Positions 1 through 6,480 of a DNA stretch of 6,480 nt are shown here, one piece after another. Within the stretch, counting starts at the first letter, position 1. Each line of letters starts with the position of its first letter. Origin of the DNA: JBBSNV01 sp964458605 (GTDB taxonomy: Bacteria > Pseudomonadota > Alphaproteobacteria > Reyranellales > JAQSWP01); the NCBI GenBank assembly GCA_964458605.1, contig CAYWLS010000050.1, positions 1-6,480 of the forward strand, written 5' to 3'. The notes beneath the pieces are model-generated. The model was not told the DNA's origin, did no database searches, and saw only the letters and a list, made by a program, of their open reading frames with translations. Position numbers and translations under genes: made by a program.

Positions 1-463
1 CCACGCGCGCGCCGCCGATCGGACCCAGGAACGGGATGCCGGAGATGGTCAGCGCCGCGGAGGTGGCGATCATGGAAACGACGTCCGGGTCGTTCTCCAT
101 GTCGTGGCTCAGCACGGTGACCAGGATCAGGGTCTCGTTGCGGAAATCGGGGTGGAACAGCGGCCGGATCGGCCGGTCGATCAGGCGCGAGGTCAGCACT
201 TCCTTCTCGGAAGGACGCCCTTCGCGCTTGAAGAAGCCGCCCGGGATCTTGCCGGCGGCGAAGGTCTTTTCCTGGTAGTGCACGGTGAGGGGGAAAAAAT
301 CGAGGCCCGGCTTGGGCTGCTTCTCGCCGACCACGGTGGCGAGAACGGTGGTCTCGCCATAGGTGCACATCACGGCACCGTCGGCCTGGCGGGCGATCTT
401 GCCGGTCTCGAACACCAGCTTGCGGCCGCCCCACATGATCTCTTTGCGGGTTACGTTGAACAT
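1..463 (-). CDS. pnp: Polyribonucleotide nucleotidyltransferase (PNPase), 5' part
   Basis: PNPase is a phosphorolytic 3'-to-5' exoribonuclease that releases nucleoside diphosphates and can add tails in reverse. It forms a trimeric ring and often joins the RNA degradosome. The window holds the ATG (461-463) and 154 complete codons; the rest runs off the left edge. The visible part is the first RNase PH-like domain. Family landmarks are the opening MFNVTRKEIMWGGRKLVFETG, the stretch FFPLTVHYQEKTFAAGKIPG (residues 56-75), the RNA-binding loop region FFKREGRPSE (77-86) and LIDRPIRPLF (94-103). The start is supported by purine-rich Shine-Dalgarno cores 8 bases upstream and by the usual family N-terminus. 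It lies downstream of rpsO, as in many bacteria, but a strong terminator lies between them. Expression therefore needs readthrough, processing or a promoter that I could not identify. The identification is firm; the second RNase PH, KH and S1 domains are outside the window. Confidence 0.97.
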   Translation of the reverse strand, partial: MFNVTRKEIMWGGRKLVFETGKIARQADGAVMCTYGETTVLATVVGEKQPKPGLDFFPLTVHYQEKTFAAGKIPGGFFKREGRPSEKEVLTSRLIDRPIRPLFHPDFRNETLILVTVLSHDMENDPDVVSMIATSAALTISGIPFLGPIGGARV

Positions 464-471
464 GTCTCTGT

Positions 472-482
472 CTTCCTTCCTT
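472..482 (-). promoter_or_regulatory. Ribosome binding site of pnp
   Basis: On the minus strand the sequence AAGGAAGGAAG precedes the pnp ATG, with the nearer AAGGAAG core 8 bases from the start codon. It offers two overlapping Shine-Dalgarno cores and fixes the start choice. Confidence 0.75.
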
Positions 483-507
483 TCTATCGAACGGGGAGCG
501 CCCTATG

Positions 508-537
508 CGCATCCGTCCGCCCGCGCCGCCCGATGCG
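508..537 (-). other. pnp leader hairpin, start-proximal
   Basis: CGCATC (508-513) and GATGCG (532-537) form a perfect 6-bp inverted repeat around an 18-base GC-rich loop. It lies in the transcribed leader between the rpsO terminator and the pnp ribosome binding site. In enterobacteria the pnp leader folds into structures cut by RNase III and used for autoregulation by PNPase. Equivalence here is only inferred from position. A 6-bp stem in GC-rich DNA can arise by chance. Confidence 0.35.
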
Positions 538-544
538 GTGCGGG

Positions 545-580
545 ACCGATCCGTTGGTGCGATTTCCTTCGCGGATCGGC
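545..580 (-). other. pnp leader hairpin, terminator-proximal
   Basis: CCGATCCG (546-553) and CGGATCGG (572-579) form a perfect 8-bp stem with an 18-base loop. In minus-strand RNA a U-G wobble (545/580) extends it to 9 bp. It begins 10 bases after the T-tract of the rpsO terminator and lies upstream of the pnp start. It is a candidate processing or autoregulatory element of the pnp leader, by analogy with the RNase III-cleaved pnp leader of enterobacteria. The sequence itself shows only the pairing. Confidence 0.5.
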
Positions 581-589
581 GTAGCTGCT

Positions 590-638
590 AAAAAGCCGAA
601 AGCCGCCGGCGCTCTTTTCGCACCTGGCGGCTTTGGCT
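590..638 (-). terminator. Rho-independent terminator after rpsO
   Basis: In minus-strand RNA the arm AGCCAAAGCCGCC (complement of 626-638) pairs with GGCGGCTTTCGGCT (complement of 594-607). This gives 13 base pairs with a single bulged C opposite position 598. The loop is 18 bases. The 3' arm runs directly into five T (590-594), as an intrinsic terminator requires. The stem starts 16 bases after the rpsO stop codon. Position and polarity fit termination or attenuation between rpsO and pnp, as at the terminator of the enterobacterial rpsO-pnp pair. The T-tract is short, so some readthrough into pnp is plausible. Confidence 0.82.
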
Positions 639-654
639 GCTTCGTCCCGGCGCG

Positions 655-924
655 CTAGCGGCGCAGGCCCAGACGATCGATCAGTTTCTCGTAGCGCTGC
701 TCGTCCTTGCGCTTGAGATAGTCGAGCAGGCGGCGGCGCTGGCTGACCAGCTTGAGCAGGCCGCGCCGCGAATGGTGGTCCTTGGCGTGACCCTTGAAGT
801 GCTCGGTCAGGTTCCGGATGCGCTCGCTCAGGATCGCGACCTGGACCTCGGGCGAACCGGTGTCTTCCTTCTTGGTGGCGTATTCGGCAATGACTTCCGT
901 CTTGCGCTGGGCAGTGATCGACAT
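655..924 (-). CDS. rpsO: 30S ribosomal protein S15
   Basis: S15 is a primary 30S assembly protein. It binds the three-way junction of the central domain of 16S rRNA and contributes to a bridge to the 50S subunit. The 89-residue product has the usual family length and is all helical in known structures. Visible landmarks are ITAQRKTEVIAEYA near the N-terminus, DTGSPEVQVAILSERI (residues 21-36) and the signature region HFKGHAKDHHSRRGLLKLVSQRRRLLDYL (about 42-70), which includes the rRNA-contacting His/Asp/Ser residues. The ATG is preceded by a strong AAGAGGAG Shine-Dalgarno 6 bases away, so the start is secure. It lies 17 bases after truB and is followed by a clear intrinsic terminator. S15 represses its own mRNA in several bacteria through differing leader structures. 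A 9-bp hairpin 41 bases upstream is a candidate for that here. Confidence 0.98.
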   Translation of the reverse strand: MSITAQRKTEVIAEYATKKEDTGSPEVQVAILSERIRNLTEHFKGHAKDHHSRRGLLKLVSQRRRLLDYLKRKDEQRYEKLIDRLGLRR

Positions 925-930
925 CGGGGA

Positions 931-938
931 CTCCTCTT
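931..938 (-). promoter_or_regulatory. Strong ribosome binding site of rpsO
   Basis: The minus strand reads AAGAGGAG, 6 bases upstream of the rpsO ATG and 3 bases after the truB stop codon. It is among the strongest Shine-Dalgarno sequences in the window, consistent with high ribosomal-protein output. Confidence 0.85.
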
Positions 939-941
939 AAG

Positions 942-1874
942 TCAGGGGTTGATGACGCGCACCGAGCGGATCGAACCGCCATCGATCCGCACCAAGGCCA
1001 CAAGGCGCCGATCGAGCATGGCCCGCAGAACGGGACCGCCCTCGCCGCCTGGAACCGTGTCGCGGATTCCGGTACGGAGCATCGCCAAGGCCTGGCCGTG
1101 TCTTAATCGGCTCGCCTCTTCCTCGGTCACGGCCAGCGCCGGGATGTCGTCCAGCGCGGTCTCGACCGGGAGCAGATGCTCAAAACGGGCCGGACTATGG
1201 CCCAAAGCCTCCAGCGAATCCAGCGAAATTGCCCGATTTTCGGCGAACGGGCCGACCCTGGTCCGCCGCAAGGCCTCGACATGGGCCACCGTGCCCAGAT
1301 GTCGGGCCAGGTCGCGCACCAGCGCCCGTATATAGGTGCCTTTGCCGCATTCCACCGCCAGATCTGCCCATTCGAGGGCTTCGTCCGGCCCCGACCGGTC
1401 GACCAGCGCCAGCCGGTCGATCTCGACCGGGCGGGGCTGGAGCGCCACCGGCCGGTCGGCCCGGGCCAGCCGGTAGGCGCGCTGGCCGGCCACCTTGATG
1501 GCCGAATAGTCGGGCGGGACCTGCTGGATGGTGCCGGTGAATCGGGGCAGGGCGGCGCACAGCGCGGCCACTCCGGGGCGCATGGCGGAAATCTCGATCA
1601 CCGCGCCTTGGGCGTCGTCCGTGTCGCGCGCCTCGCCGAAGCGAGCCCGCACGCGGTAGGCCTTGCGCCCGCCCATGGCCCAGGCAACGGTCTTGGTGGC
1701 CTCGCCGAAGGCGATCGGCAGGATGCCGGTGGCCAGCGGATCGAGCGTGCCGCCATGGCCGACTTTTGCCGCCTCGAACAGGCGGCGGGCGATCGCCACC
1801 GCCTTGGCCGAGGAGATGCCGGCCGGCTTGTCCAGCACCAGCCAGCCGTCGACCCGTTGTCCCTTGCGCTTCAT
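942..1874 (-). CDS. truB: tRNA pseudouridine(55) synthase TruB
   Basis: TruB isomerises uridine 55 in the T-loop of elongator tRNAs to pseudouridine and also acts as a tRNA chaperone. The 310-residue protein matches family length. Motifs appear in order: GWLVLDKPAGISS (10-22); the catalytic motif GHGGTLDPLATGILPIAFGEATK (39-61), with Asp45 as the expected nucleophile; KAYRVRARFGEARDTDDAQG (71-90); PPDYSAIKVAGQRAYRLAR (120-138); and CGKGTYIRALVRDLARHLG (176-194), with Tyr73, Tyr181 and Arg183 at the expected active-site places. A PUA-like C-terminal domain occupies about 238-310. The start ATG lies 27 bases after the rbfA stop, in the same frame as rbfA, with no alternative GTG or TTG between them. 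No good Shine-Dalgarno sits at normal distance; the nearest GGAGG is 20 bases away and partly inside a strong hairpin. Translation probably depends on coupling to rbfA. Confidence 0.97.
   Translation of the reverse strand: MKRKGQRVDGWLVLDKPAGISSAKAVAIARRLFEAAKVGHGGTLDPLATGILPIAFGEATKTVAWAMGGRKAYRVRARFGEARDTDDAQGAVIEISAMRPGVAALCAALPRFTGTIQQVPPDYSAIKVAGQRAYRLARADRPVALQPRPVEIDRLALVDRSGPDEALEWADLAVECGKGTYIRALVRDLARHLGTVAHVEALRRTRVGPFAENRAISLDSLEALGHSPARFEHLLPVETALDDIPALAVTEEEASRLRHGQALAMLRTGIRDTVPGGEGGPVLRAMLDRRLVALVRIDGGSIRSVRVINP
966..990 (-). other. 9-bp hairpin in truB 3' end, upstream of rpsO
   Basis: GCGGATCGA (966-974) and TCGATCCGC (982-990) form a perfect 9-bp stem with a 7-base loop. 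It falls inside truB codons 295-303 (VRIDGGSIR), and its 3' end is 41 bases before the rpsO ATG. S15 mRNA leaders in several phyla, including an alphaproteobacterial type, carry structures bound by S15. This hairpin is in the right place, but I cannot show S15 recognition. It has no T-tract, so it is not a terminator. Confidence 0.45.
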
Positions 1875-1885
1875 CGTGGCTGCGT

Positions 1886-1914
1886 CCGGGCCGGCCTCCG
1901 CTCAGGCCGGCCGG
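1886..1914 (-). promoter_or_regulatory. rbfA-truB junction hairpin enclosing the rbfA stop
   Basis: Two copies of the self-complementary octamer GGCCGGCC (1889-1896 and 1905-1912) can pair with each other as an 8-bp GC-only stem. With position 1888 bulged, two further pairs add to the base (1886-1887 with 1913-1914). In the mRNA the 8-base loop TGAGCGGA begins with the rbfA stop codon. The only Shine-Dalgarno-like GGAGG before truB (1895-1899) is split between loop and stem. A ribosome ending rbfA would melt this structure, so a role in translational coupling is inferred. Confidence 0.5.
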
Positions 1915-2333
1915 TCGTCCTCGTCGTCGGGTTCGTGCGGTTCGAGGTCGCGCGCCACCTCGGGCGTATGCAGCAGCTTGTTGATGGCGTTGGCGTGGTC
2001 GAACGAGCGGTCGAGCTCGAAGCGCAGCTCCGGCGCGAAGCGCAGATCGAGCATCTTGGCCAGCCGGGCGCGGAAGAACGGCGCCGCCCGGCGCATCGCC
2101 GCCAGCAGCTTGTCGGCATTGGCGCCGCCCAGCGGCACGATGAAGGCCAGCGCGTTGCGCAGGTCGGGGCTGACATCGACCACCGTGACGGTGATGGTGG
2201 CGTCGCGCAGTTCCGGATCGCGCATCTCGCCGCGCTCGAGCAGCCCGGCCAGGCCGTGCCGCAGCTCCTCGCCGACGCGCAGCTGGCGCTGCGAGGCTTC
2301 GCGATCGCGATGACCTTTTTTCTGACGCGACAT
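1902..2333 (-). CDS. rbfA: 30S ribosome-binding factor RbfA
   Basis: RbfA is a small KH-type protein that binds the immature 30S subunit near the 16S 5' helix and the decoding centre and helps final 16S maturation, notably in the cold. The 143-residue product is close to the usual length. Landmarks are the basic N-terminus with RQLRVGEELRHGLAGLLERGE (about 16-36), DPELRDATITVTVVDVSPDLRNALAFIVPLG (39-69) and the C-terminal signature LRFAPELRFELDRSFDHANAINKLLH (96-121). An acidic tail ends the protein (EPHEPDDEDD), a common variable extension. The ATG has GGGAG 6 bases upstream, which supports this start. The gene is separated from infB by 126 bases with three predicted hairpins, the largest spacer inside the infB-truB part of the operon. 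Its stop codon lies in the loop of a GC-rich hairpin leading into truB. Confidence 0.95.
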   Translation of the reverse strand: MSRQKKGHRDREASQRQLRVGEELRHGLAGLLERGEMRDPELRDATITVTVVDVSPDLRNALAFIVPLGGANADKLLAAMRRAAPFFRARLAKMLDLRFAPELRFELDRSFDHANAINKLLHTPEVARDLEPHEPDDEDDRPA

Positions 2334-2339
2334 GGTTGT

Positions 2340-2344
2340 CTCCC
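2340..2344 (-). promoter_or_regulatory. Ribosome binding site of rbfA
   Basis: GGGAG on the minus strand lies 6 bases before the rbfA ATG and supports that start. It is only 12 bases downstream of a 10-bp hairpin (2357-2380), so access to it could be affected by folding of the spacer. Confidence 0.65.
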
Positions 2345-2356
2345 GTCGCTGGTACG

Positions 2357-2380
2357 CGGACGGCGCCGCAGCGCCGCCCG
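2357..2380 (-). other. infB-rbfA spacer hairpin 3 (rbfA-proximal)
   Basis: CGGCGC (2361-2366) and GCGCCG (2371-2376) pair around a 4-base loop. Outside them the RNA adds a U-G wobble (2360/2377) and three more pairs, giving a 10-bp stem. In plus-strand RNA the same position would be an A-C mismatch, so the fold favours the operon mRNA. No T-tract follows, so it is not an intrinsic terminator. The role is unknown; it may affect rbfA translation or mRNA stability. Confidence 0.55.
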
Positions 2381-2393
2381 TCGCTATTAGGGG

Positions 2394-2426
2394 AGGGCGA
2401 TTCGCGTTCCGGAGCGAAGACGCCCT
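2394..2426 (-). other. infB-rbfA spacer hairpin 2
   Basis: The outer arms AGGGCG (2394-2399) and CGCCCT (2421-2426) enclose the inner arms TTCGC (2401-2405) and GCGAA (2414-2418). Together they form an 11-bp stem with a small internal loop and an 8-base apical loop. On the minus strand it is followed by CCCCTAATA rather than a T-run, so it lacks a terminator signature. Processing site, stabiliser or attenuator are possible roles, none shown. Confidence 0.5.
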
Positions 2427-2432
2427 GGACCG

Positions 2433-2448
2433 ATCGCGCTCCCGCGAT
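2433..2448 (-). other. infB-rbfA spacer hairpin 1 (infB-proximal)
   Basis: ATCGCG (2433-2438) and CGCGAT (2443-2448) form a perfect 6-bp stem with a 4-base loop reading GGAG in the mRNA. It lies 11 bases after the infB stop codon. It is the first of three stem-loops filling this spacer and has no T-tract. Confidence 0.45.
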
Positions 2449-2459
2449 GGGTGGTGGCG

Positions 2460-5168
<2,709 letters not shown>

Positions 5169-5178
5169 CTTCACTCAA

Positions 5179-5182
5179 CCTC
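5179..5182 (-). promoter_or_regulatory. Ribosome binding site deciding the infB start
   Basis: GAGG on the minus strand overlaps the ylxR stop codon. It sits 10 bases from the ATG at 5168 but only 4 from the GTG at 5174, which favours the ATG. Overlap with the upstream stop suggests translational coupling of ylxR and infB. Confidence 0.5.
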
Positions 5183-5813
5183 AATTCGCATCCTGCGGCG
5201 CTGTCGGGTCGGCGCGCAACCCTTCCAACCGCGCAGCGTCGATCATCAGCCGTTCGGCCAGCCGGCCCGGCGACACCGCGACGTATACCGCCTGGTCGCG
5301 ACCGAACGCCGAACCCAGTTCCCCCGCATCCAGCGCCGTCAGCACCGGCGCATCGCCCGCCAGACCGCCGACCTTGGACCGCGCGTCGCGCCCGGCATCG
5401 CGCGCCAGCAGCATCAGTCCCGGAGCGCCGCGCATCTGCCTGACGCGCTCCAGCCCCGCCACCGCCTGGCCGCCGCGGCGCGCCAGGCTAAGCGTCTCCA
5501 GCAGGCGCTGCCGCGCCAGCCGCTCCAGCAGCGCCGGCAACTCCGCCGGCACCTCGACCGCGCGCCGCGCGGCCCGGGCGAAAACATGCCGCGCCACCGC
5601 CTGCTCGACCAGCGCGCGTTGCGCGCCCAGCCACAGGCCGCGGCCGGGCAGGCGCCGCGCCAGATCGGGCGTCACCATGCCATCGGGCGCCACGACAAAG
5701 CGAATCATCCGTTCGGGCGGCTGTGACAGTCCCGTGACGATGCAGCGACGCATGGTCTGCGCCGCGCCTTGCACCGCCGTTTCGGGCCTGTCCTGTGTCA
5801 TCGCCGCCTGCAC
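5181..5813 (-). CDS. ylxR: YlxR-family (DUF448) RNA-binding protein with L7Ae-like C-terminal half
   Basis: This is the small nucleic-acid-binding protein typically encoded between nusA and infB. The N-terminal YlxR/DUF448 domain spans about residues 21-95, with RRCIVTG (22-28), MIRFVVAPDG (36-45) and the conserved LPGRGLW (55-61). The second half (about 103-185), with LLETLSLARRGGQAVAGLERVR, resembles the L7Ae/L30e-like fold often fused to this domain in alphaproteobacteria. In Firmicutes YlxR has been linked to RNase P RNA and transcription control; its role in this lineage is not established. I chose the GTG at 5813 because AAGGGAG lies 9 bases upstream. An ATG at 5801 gives a product four residues shorter with a poorer upstream sequence. 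The gene lies 20 bases after nusA and 12 before infB, so it is almost certainly cotranscribed. Family assignment is firm; molecular function is uncertain. Confidence 0.92.
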   Translation of the reverse strand: MQAAMTQDRPETAVQGAAQTMRRCIVTGLSQPPERMIRFVVAPDGMVTPDLARRLPGRGLWLGAQRALVEQAVARHVFARAARRAVEVPAELPALLERLARQRLLETLSLARRGGQAVAGLERVRQMRGAPGLMLLARDAGRDARSKVGGLAGDAPVLTALDAGELGSAFGRDQAVYVAVSPGRLAERLMIDAARLEGLRADPTAPQDAN

Positions 5814-5822
5814 CGTGACGCG

Positions 5823-5829
5823 CTCCCTT
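5823..5829 (-). promoter_or_regulatory. Ribosome binding site deciding the ylxR start
   Basis: AAGGGAG on the minus strand lies 9 bases before the GTG at 5813 and 21 bases before the alternative ATG at 5801. It therefore supports the GTG start. It falls in the 20-base gap after the nusA stop codon. Confidence 0.65.
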
Positions 5830-5833
5830 CCGC

Positions 5834-6480
5834 CTACTCCGCCGCCGTCCCGGCGGCGTCGGTGGTCTGTTCCTCGTCGCCGAACCAGCCGGCACGCCGG
5901 CGCGCATCCATGATGATGGCGTTGGCCTGCTCTTCGCTGAGCTCGTGCTGGGGCAGGATCTCGCGCAGCTCGTCGCTGGCCAGATCGGCCAGGTCTTCGA
6001 GCGTCTTGACGCCCTTTTCGCCCAGCAGCACCACGGCCTGCTTGTCGAAGCCCTCGGTATTGGCGACGTCGTCGCTGACGCCGAGCTCCTGGCGGCGCGC
6101 CTCGAGCTGGGCGTCGCGTTCTTCGATGAAGGTCTGGGCGCGGCGCTGCAATTCGCCGGCGATCTCCTCGTCGAAGCCTTCGATCGAGGTCAGCTCCTCG
6201 AGCGCCACCATGGCGACGTCTTCCACCGAGGTGAAGCCTTCGGCCACCAGCAGATGGGCAATCACGTCGTCCACGTCCAGGGCCGTCTTGAAGGCTTCGG
6301 TGCGGGAAGCGGTTTCCTGCTGCCGGCGCTCCGATTCCTCGGCCTCGGTCATGATGTCGATGTCCCAGCCGGTGAGCTGCGAGGCCAGCCGCACGTTCTG
6401 GCCGCGCCGGCCGATCGCCAGGCTGAGCTGGTCGTCGGGCACCACCACCTCGATGCGGCCGGCGTCCTCGTCCAGCACCA
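5834..6480 (-). CDS. nusA: Transcription termination/antitermination factor NusA, 3' part
   Basis: NusA binds RNA polymerase and nascent RNA and modulates pausing, intrinsic termination and rRNA antitermination. The window holds the last 214 complete codons and the TAG stop (5834-5836); the N-terminal domain, S1, KH1 and most of KH2's start lie beyond the right edge. The visible part opens in the KH2 region with RIEVVVPDDQLSLAIGRRGQNVRLASQLTGWDIDI, containing the GRRG loop of the GXXG type. Two helix-hairpin-helix-like acidic repeats follow (visible residues about 68-120 and 145-197), the second ending in ARRRAGWF, then a short acidic, Ala-rich tail. In E. coli such repeats contact the RNA polymerase alpha C-terminal domain and regulators. 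The first visible complete codon is GTG inside the KH2 region and is not a start. As first gene seen in the operon, it is the likely carrier of upstream transcription. Confidence 0.96.
   Translation of the reverse strand, partial: VLDEDAGRIEVVVPDDQLSLAIGRRGQNVRLASQLTGWDIDIMTEAEESERRQQETASRTEAFKTALDVDDVIAHLLVAEGFTSVEDVAMVALEELTSIEGFDEEIAGELQRRAQTFIEERDAQLEARRQELGVSDDVANTEGFDKQAVVLLGEKGVKTLEDLADLASDELREILPQHELSEEQANAIIMDARRRAGWFGDEEQTTDAAGTAAE
5841..5857 (-). other. GC-rich hairpin at the end of nusA
   Basis: GCCGCCG (5841-5847) and CGGCGGC (5851-5857) form a perfect 7-bp GC-only stem with a 3-base loop. It lies within the last nusA codons (AAGTA), 4 bases before the TAG. It has no T-tract. 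Alanine-rich GC-rich coding sequence produces such repeats easily, so function is doubtful. Confidence 0.25.

Noticed and set aside
504..511. Palindrome ATGCGCAT as an operator before pnp.
   Set aside because: An isolated 8-base palindrome is expected by chance, and part of it is already used by the 508-537 stem. No regulator is suggested.
1176..2390. Plus-strand frame of about 404 codons opposite truB and rbfA.
   Set aside because: It has no recognisable protein features or family motif; it is explained by the GC bias of the coding strand.
2394..2426. Intrinsic terminator after infB.
   Set aside because: The stem is good, but it is followed by CCCCTAATA on the minus strand rather than a run of T.
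2334..2459. A small gene or promoter in the infB-rbfA spacer.
   Set aside because: I found no open frame with a start and ribosome binding site of its own, and no -35/-10 pair. The hairpins are the only structure I can support.
6476..6478. GTG at the right edge as a start codon of a 214-residue protein.
   Set aside because: The translation continues the conserved KH2 region of NusA, and the frame stays open to the window edge, so this is an internal valine.

Overview
The window is a GC-rich stretch carrying one long, compact gene cluster, all on the minus strand. In transcription order (right to left) it reads nusA (3' part), ylxR (DUF448), infB, rbfA, truB, rpsO and pnp (5' part). This is the widely conserved bacterial transcription, translation-initiation and RNA-processing operon. 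An ylxR-type gene with an extra C-terminal L7Ae-like half, an acidic NusA tail with two helical repeats, and the style of the IF2 N-terminus together point to an alphaproteobacterium. A Rhodospirillales-like lineage is my guess, with low confidence at that rank. There are no mobile elements, CRISPR arrays, tRNAs or rRNAs, and no plus-strand gene I can support.

Layout: pnp 5' part (1-463); a 191-base spacer holding two hairpins and the rpsO terminator (464-654); rpsO (655-924); truB (942-1874); rbfA (1902-2333); a 126-base spacer with three consecutive hairpins (2334-2459); infB (2460-5168); ylxR (5181-5813); nusA 3' part (5834-6480). The other gaps are 12 to 27 bases, as expected for an operon. 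No gene-free stretch exceeds 300 bases. I found no convincing promoter, so transcription presumably enters from upstream of nusA, beyond the right edge.

The products work together. NusA controls elongation, termination and antitermination by RNA polymerase. YlxR is a small RNA-binding protein. IF2 places initiator tRNA on the 30S subunit. RbfA matures 16S rRNA. TruB makes the T-loop pseudouridine of tRNA. S15 nucleates the 30S platform. PNPase degrades RNA 3' to 5'.

The coding content is ordinary housekeeping, and I do not see an undescribed system. What repays a second look is RNA structure at the gene junctions. It includes three tandem hairpins between infB and rbfA, a GC-rich hairpin holding the rbfA stop codon in its loop just before truB, and a 9-bp hairpin in the end of truB ahead of rpsO. 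There is also a clear intrinsic terminator after rpsO, followed by leader hairpins before pnp. In addition there is a possible internal start in infB. All of these rest on inspection alone, without folding or comparison.
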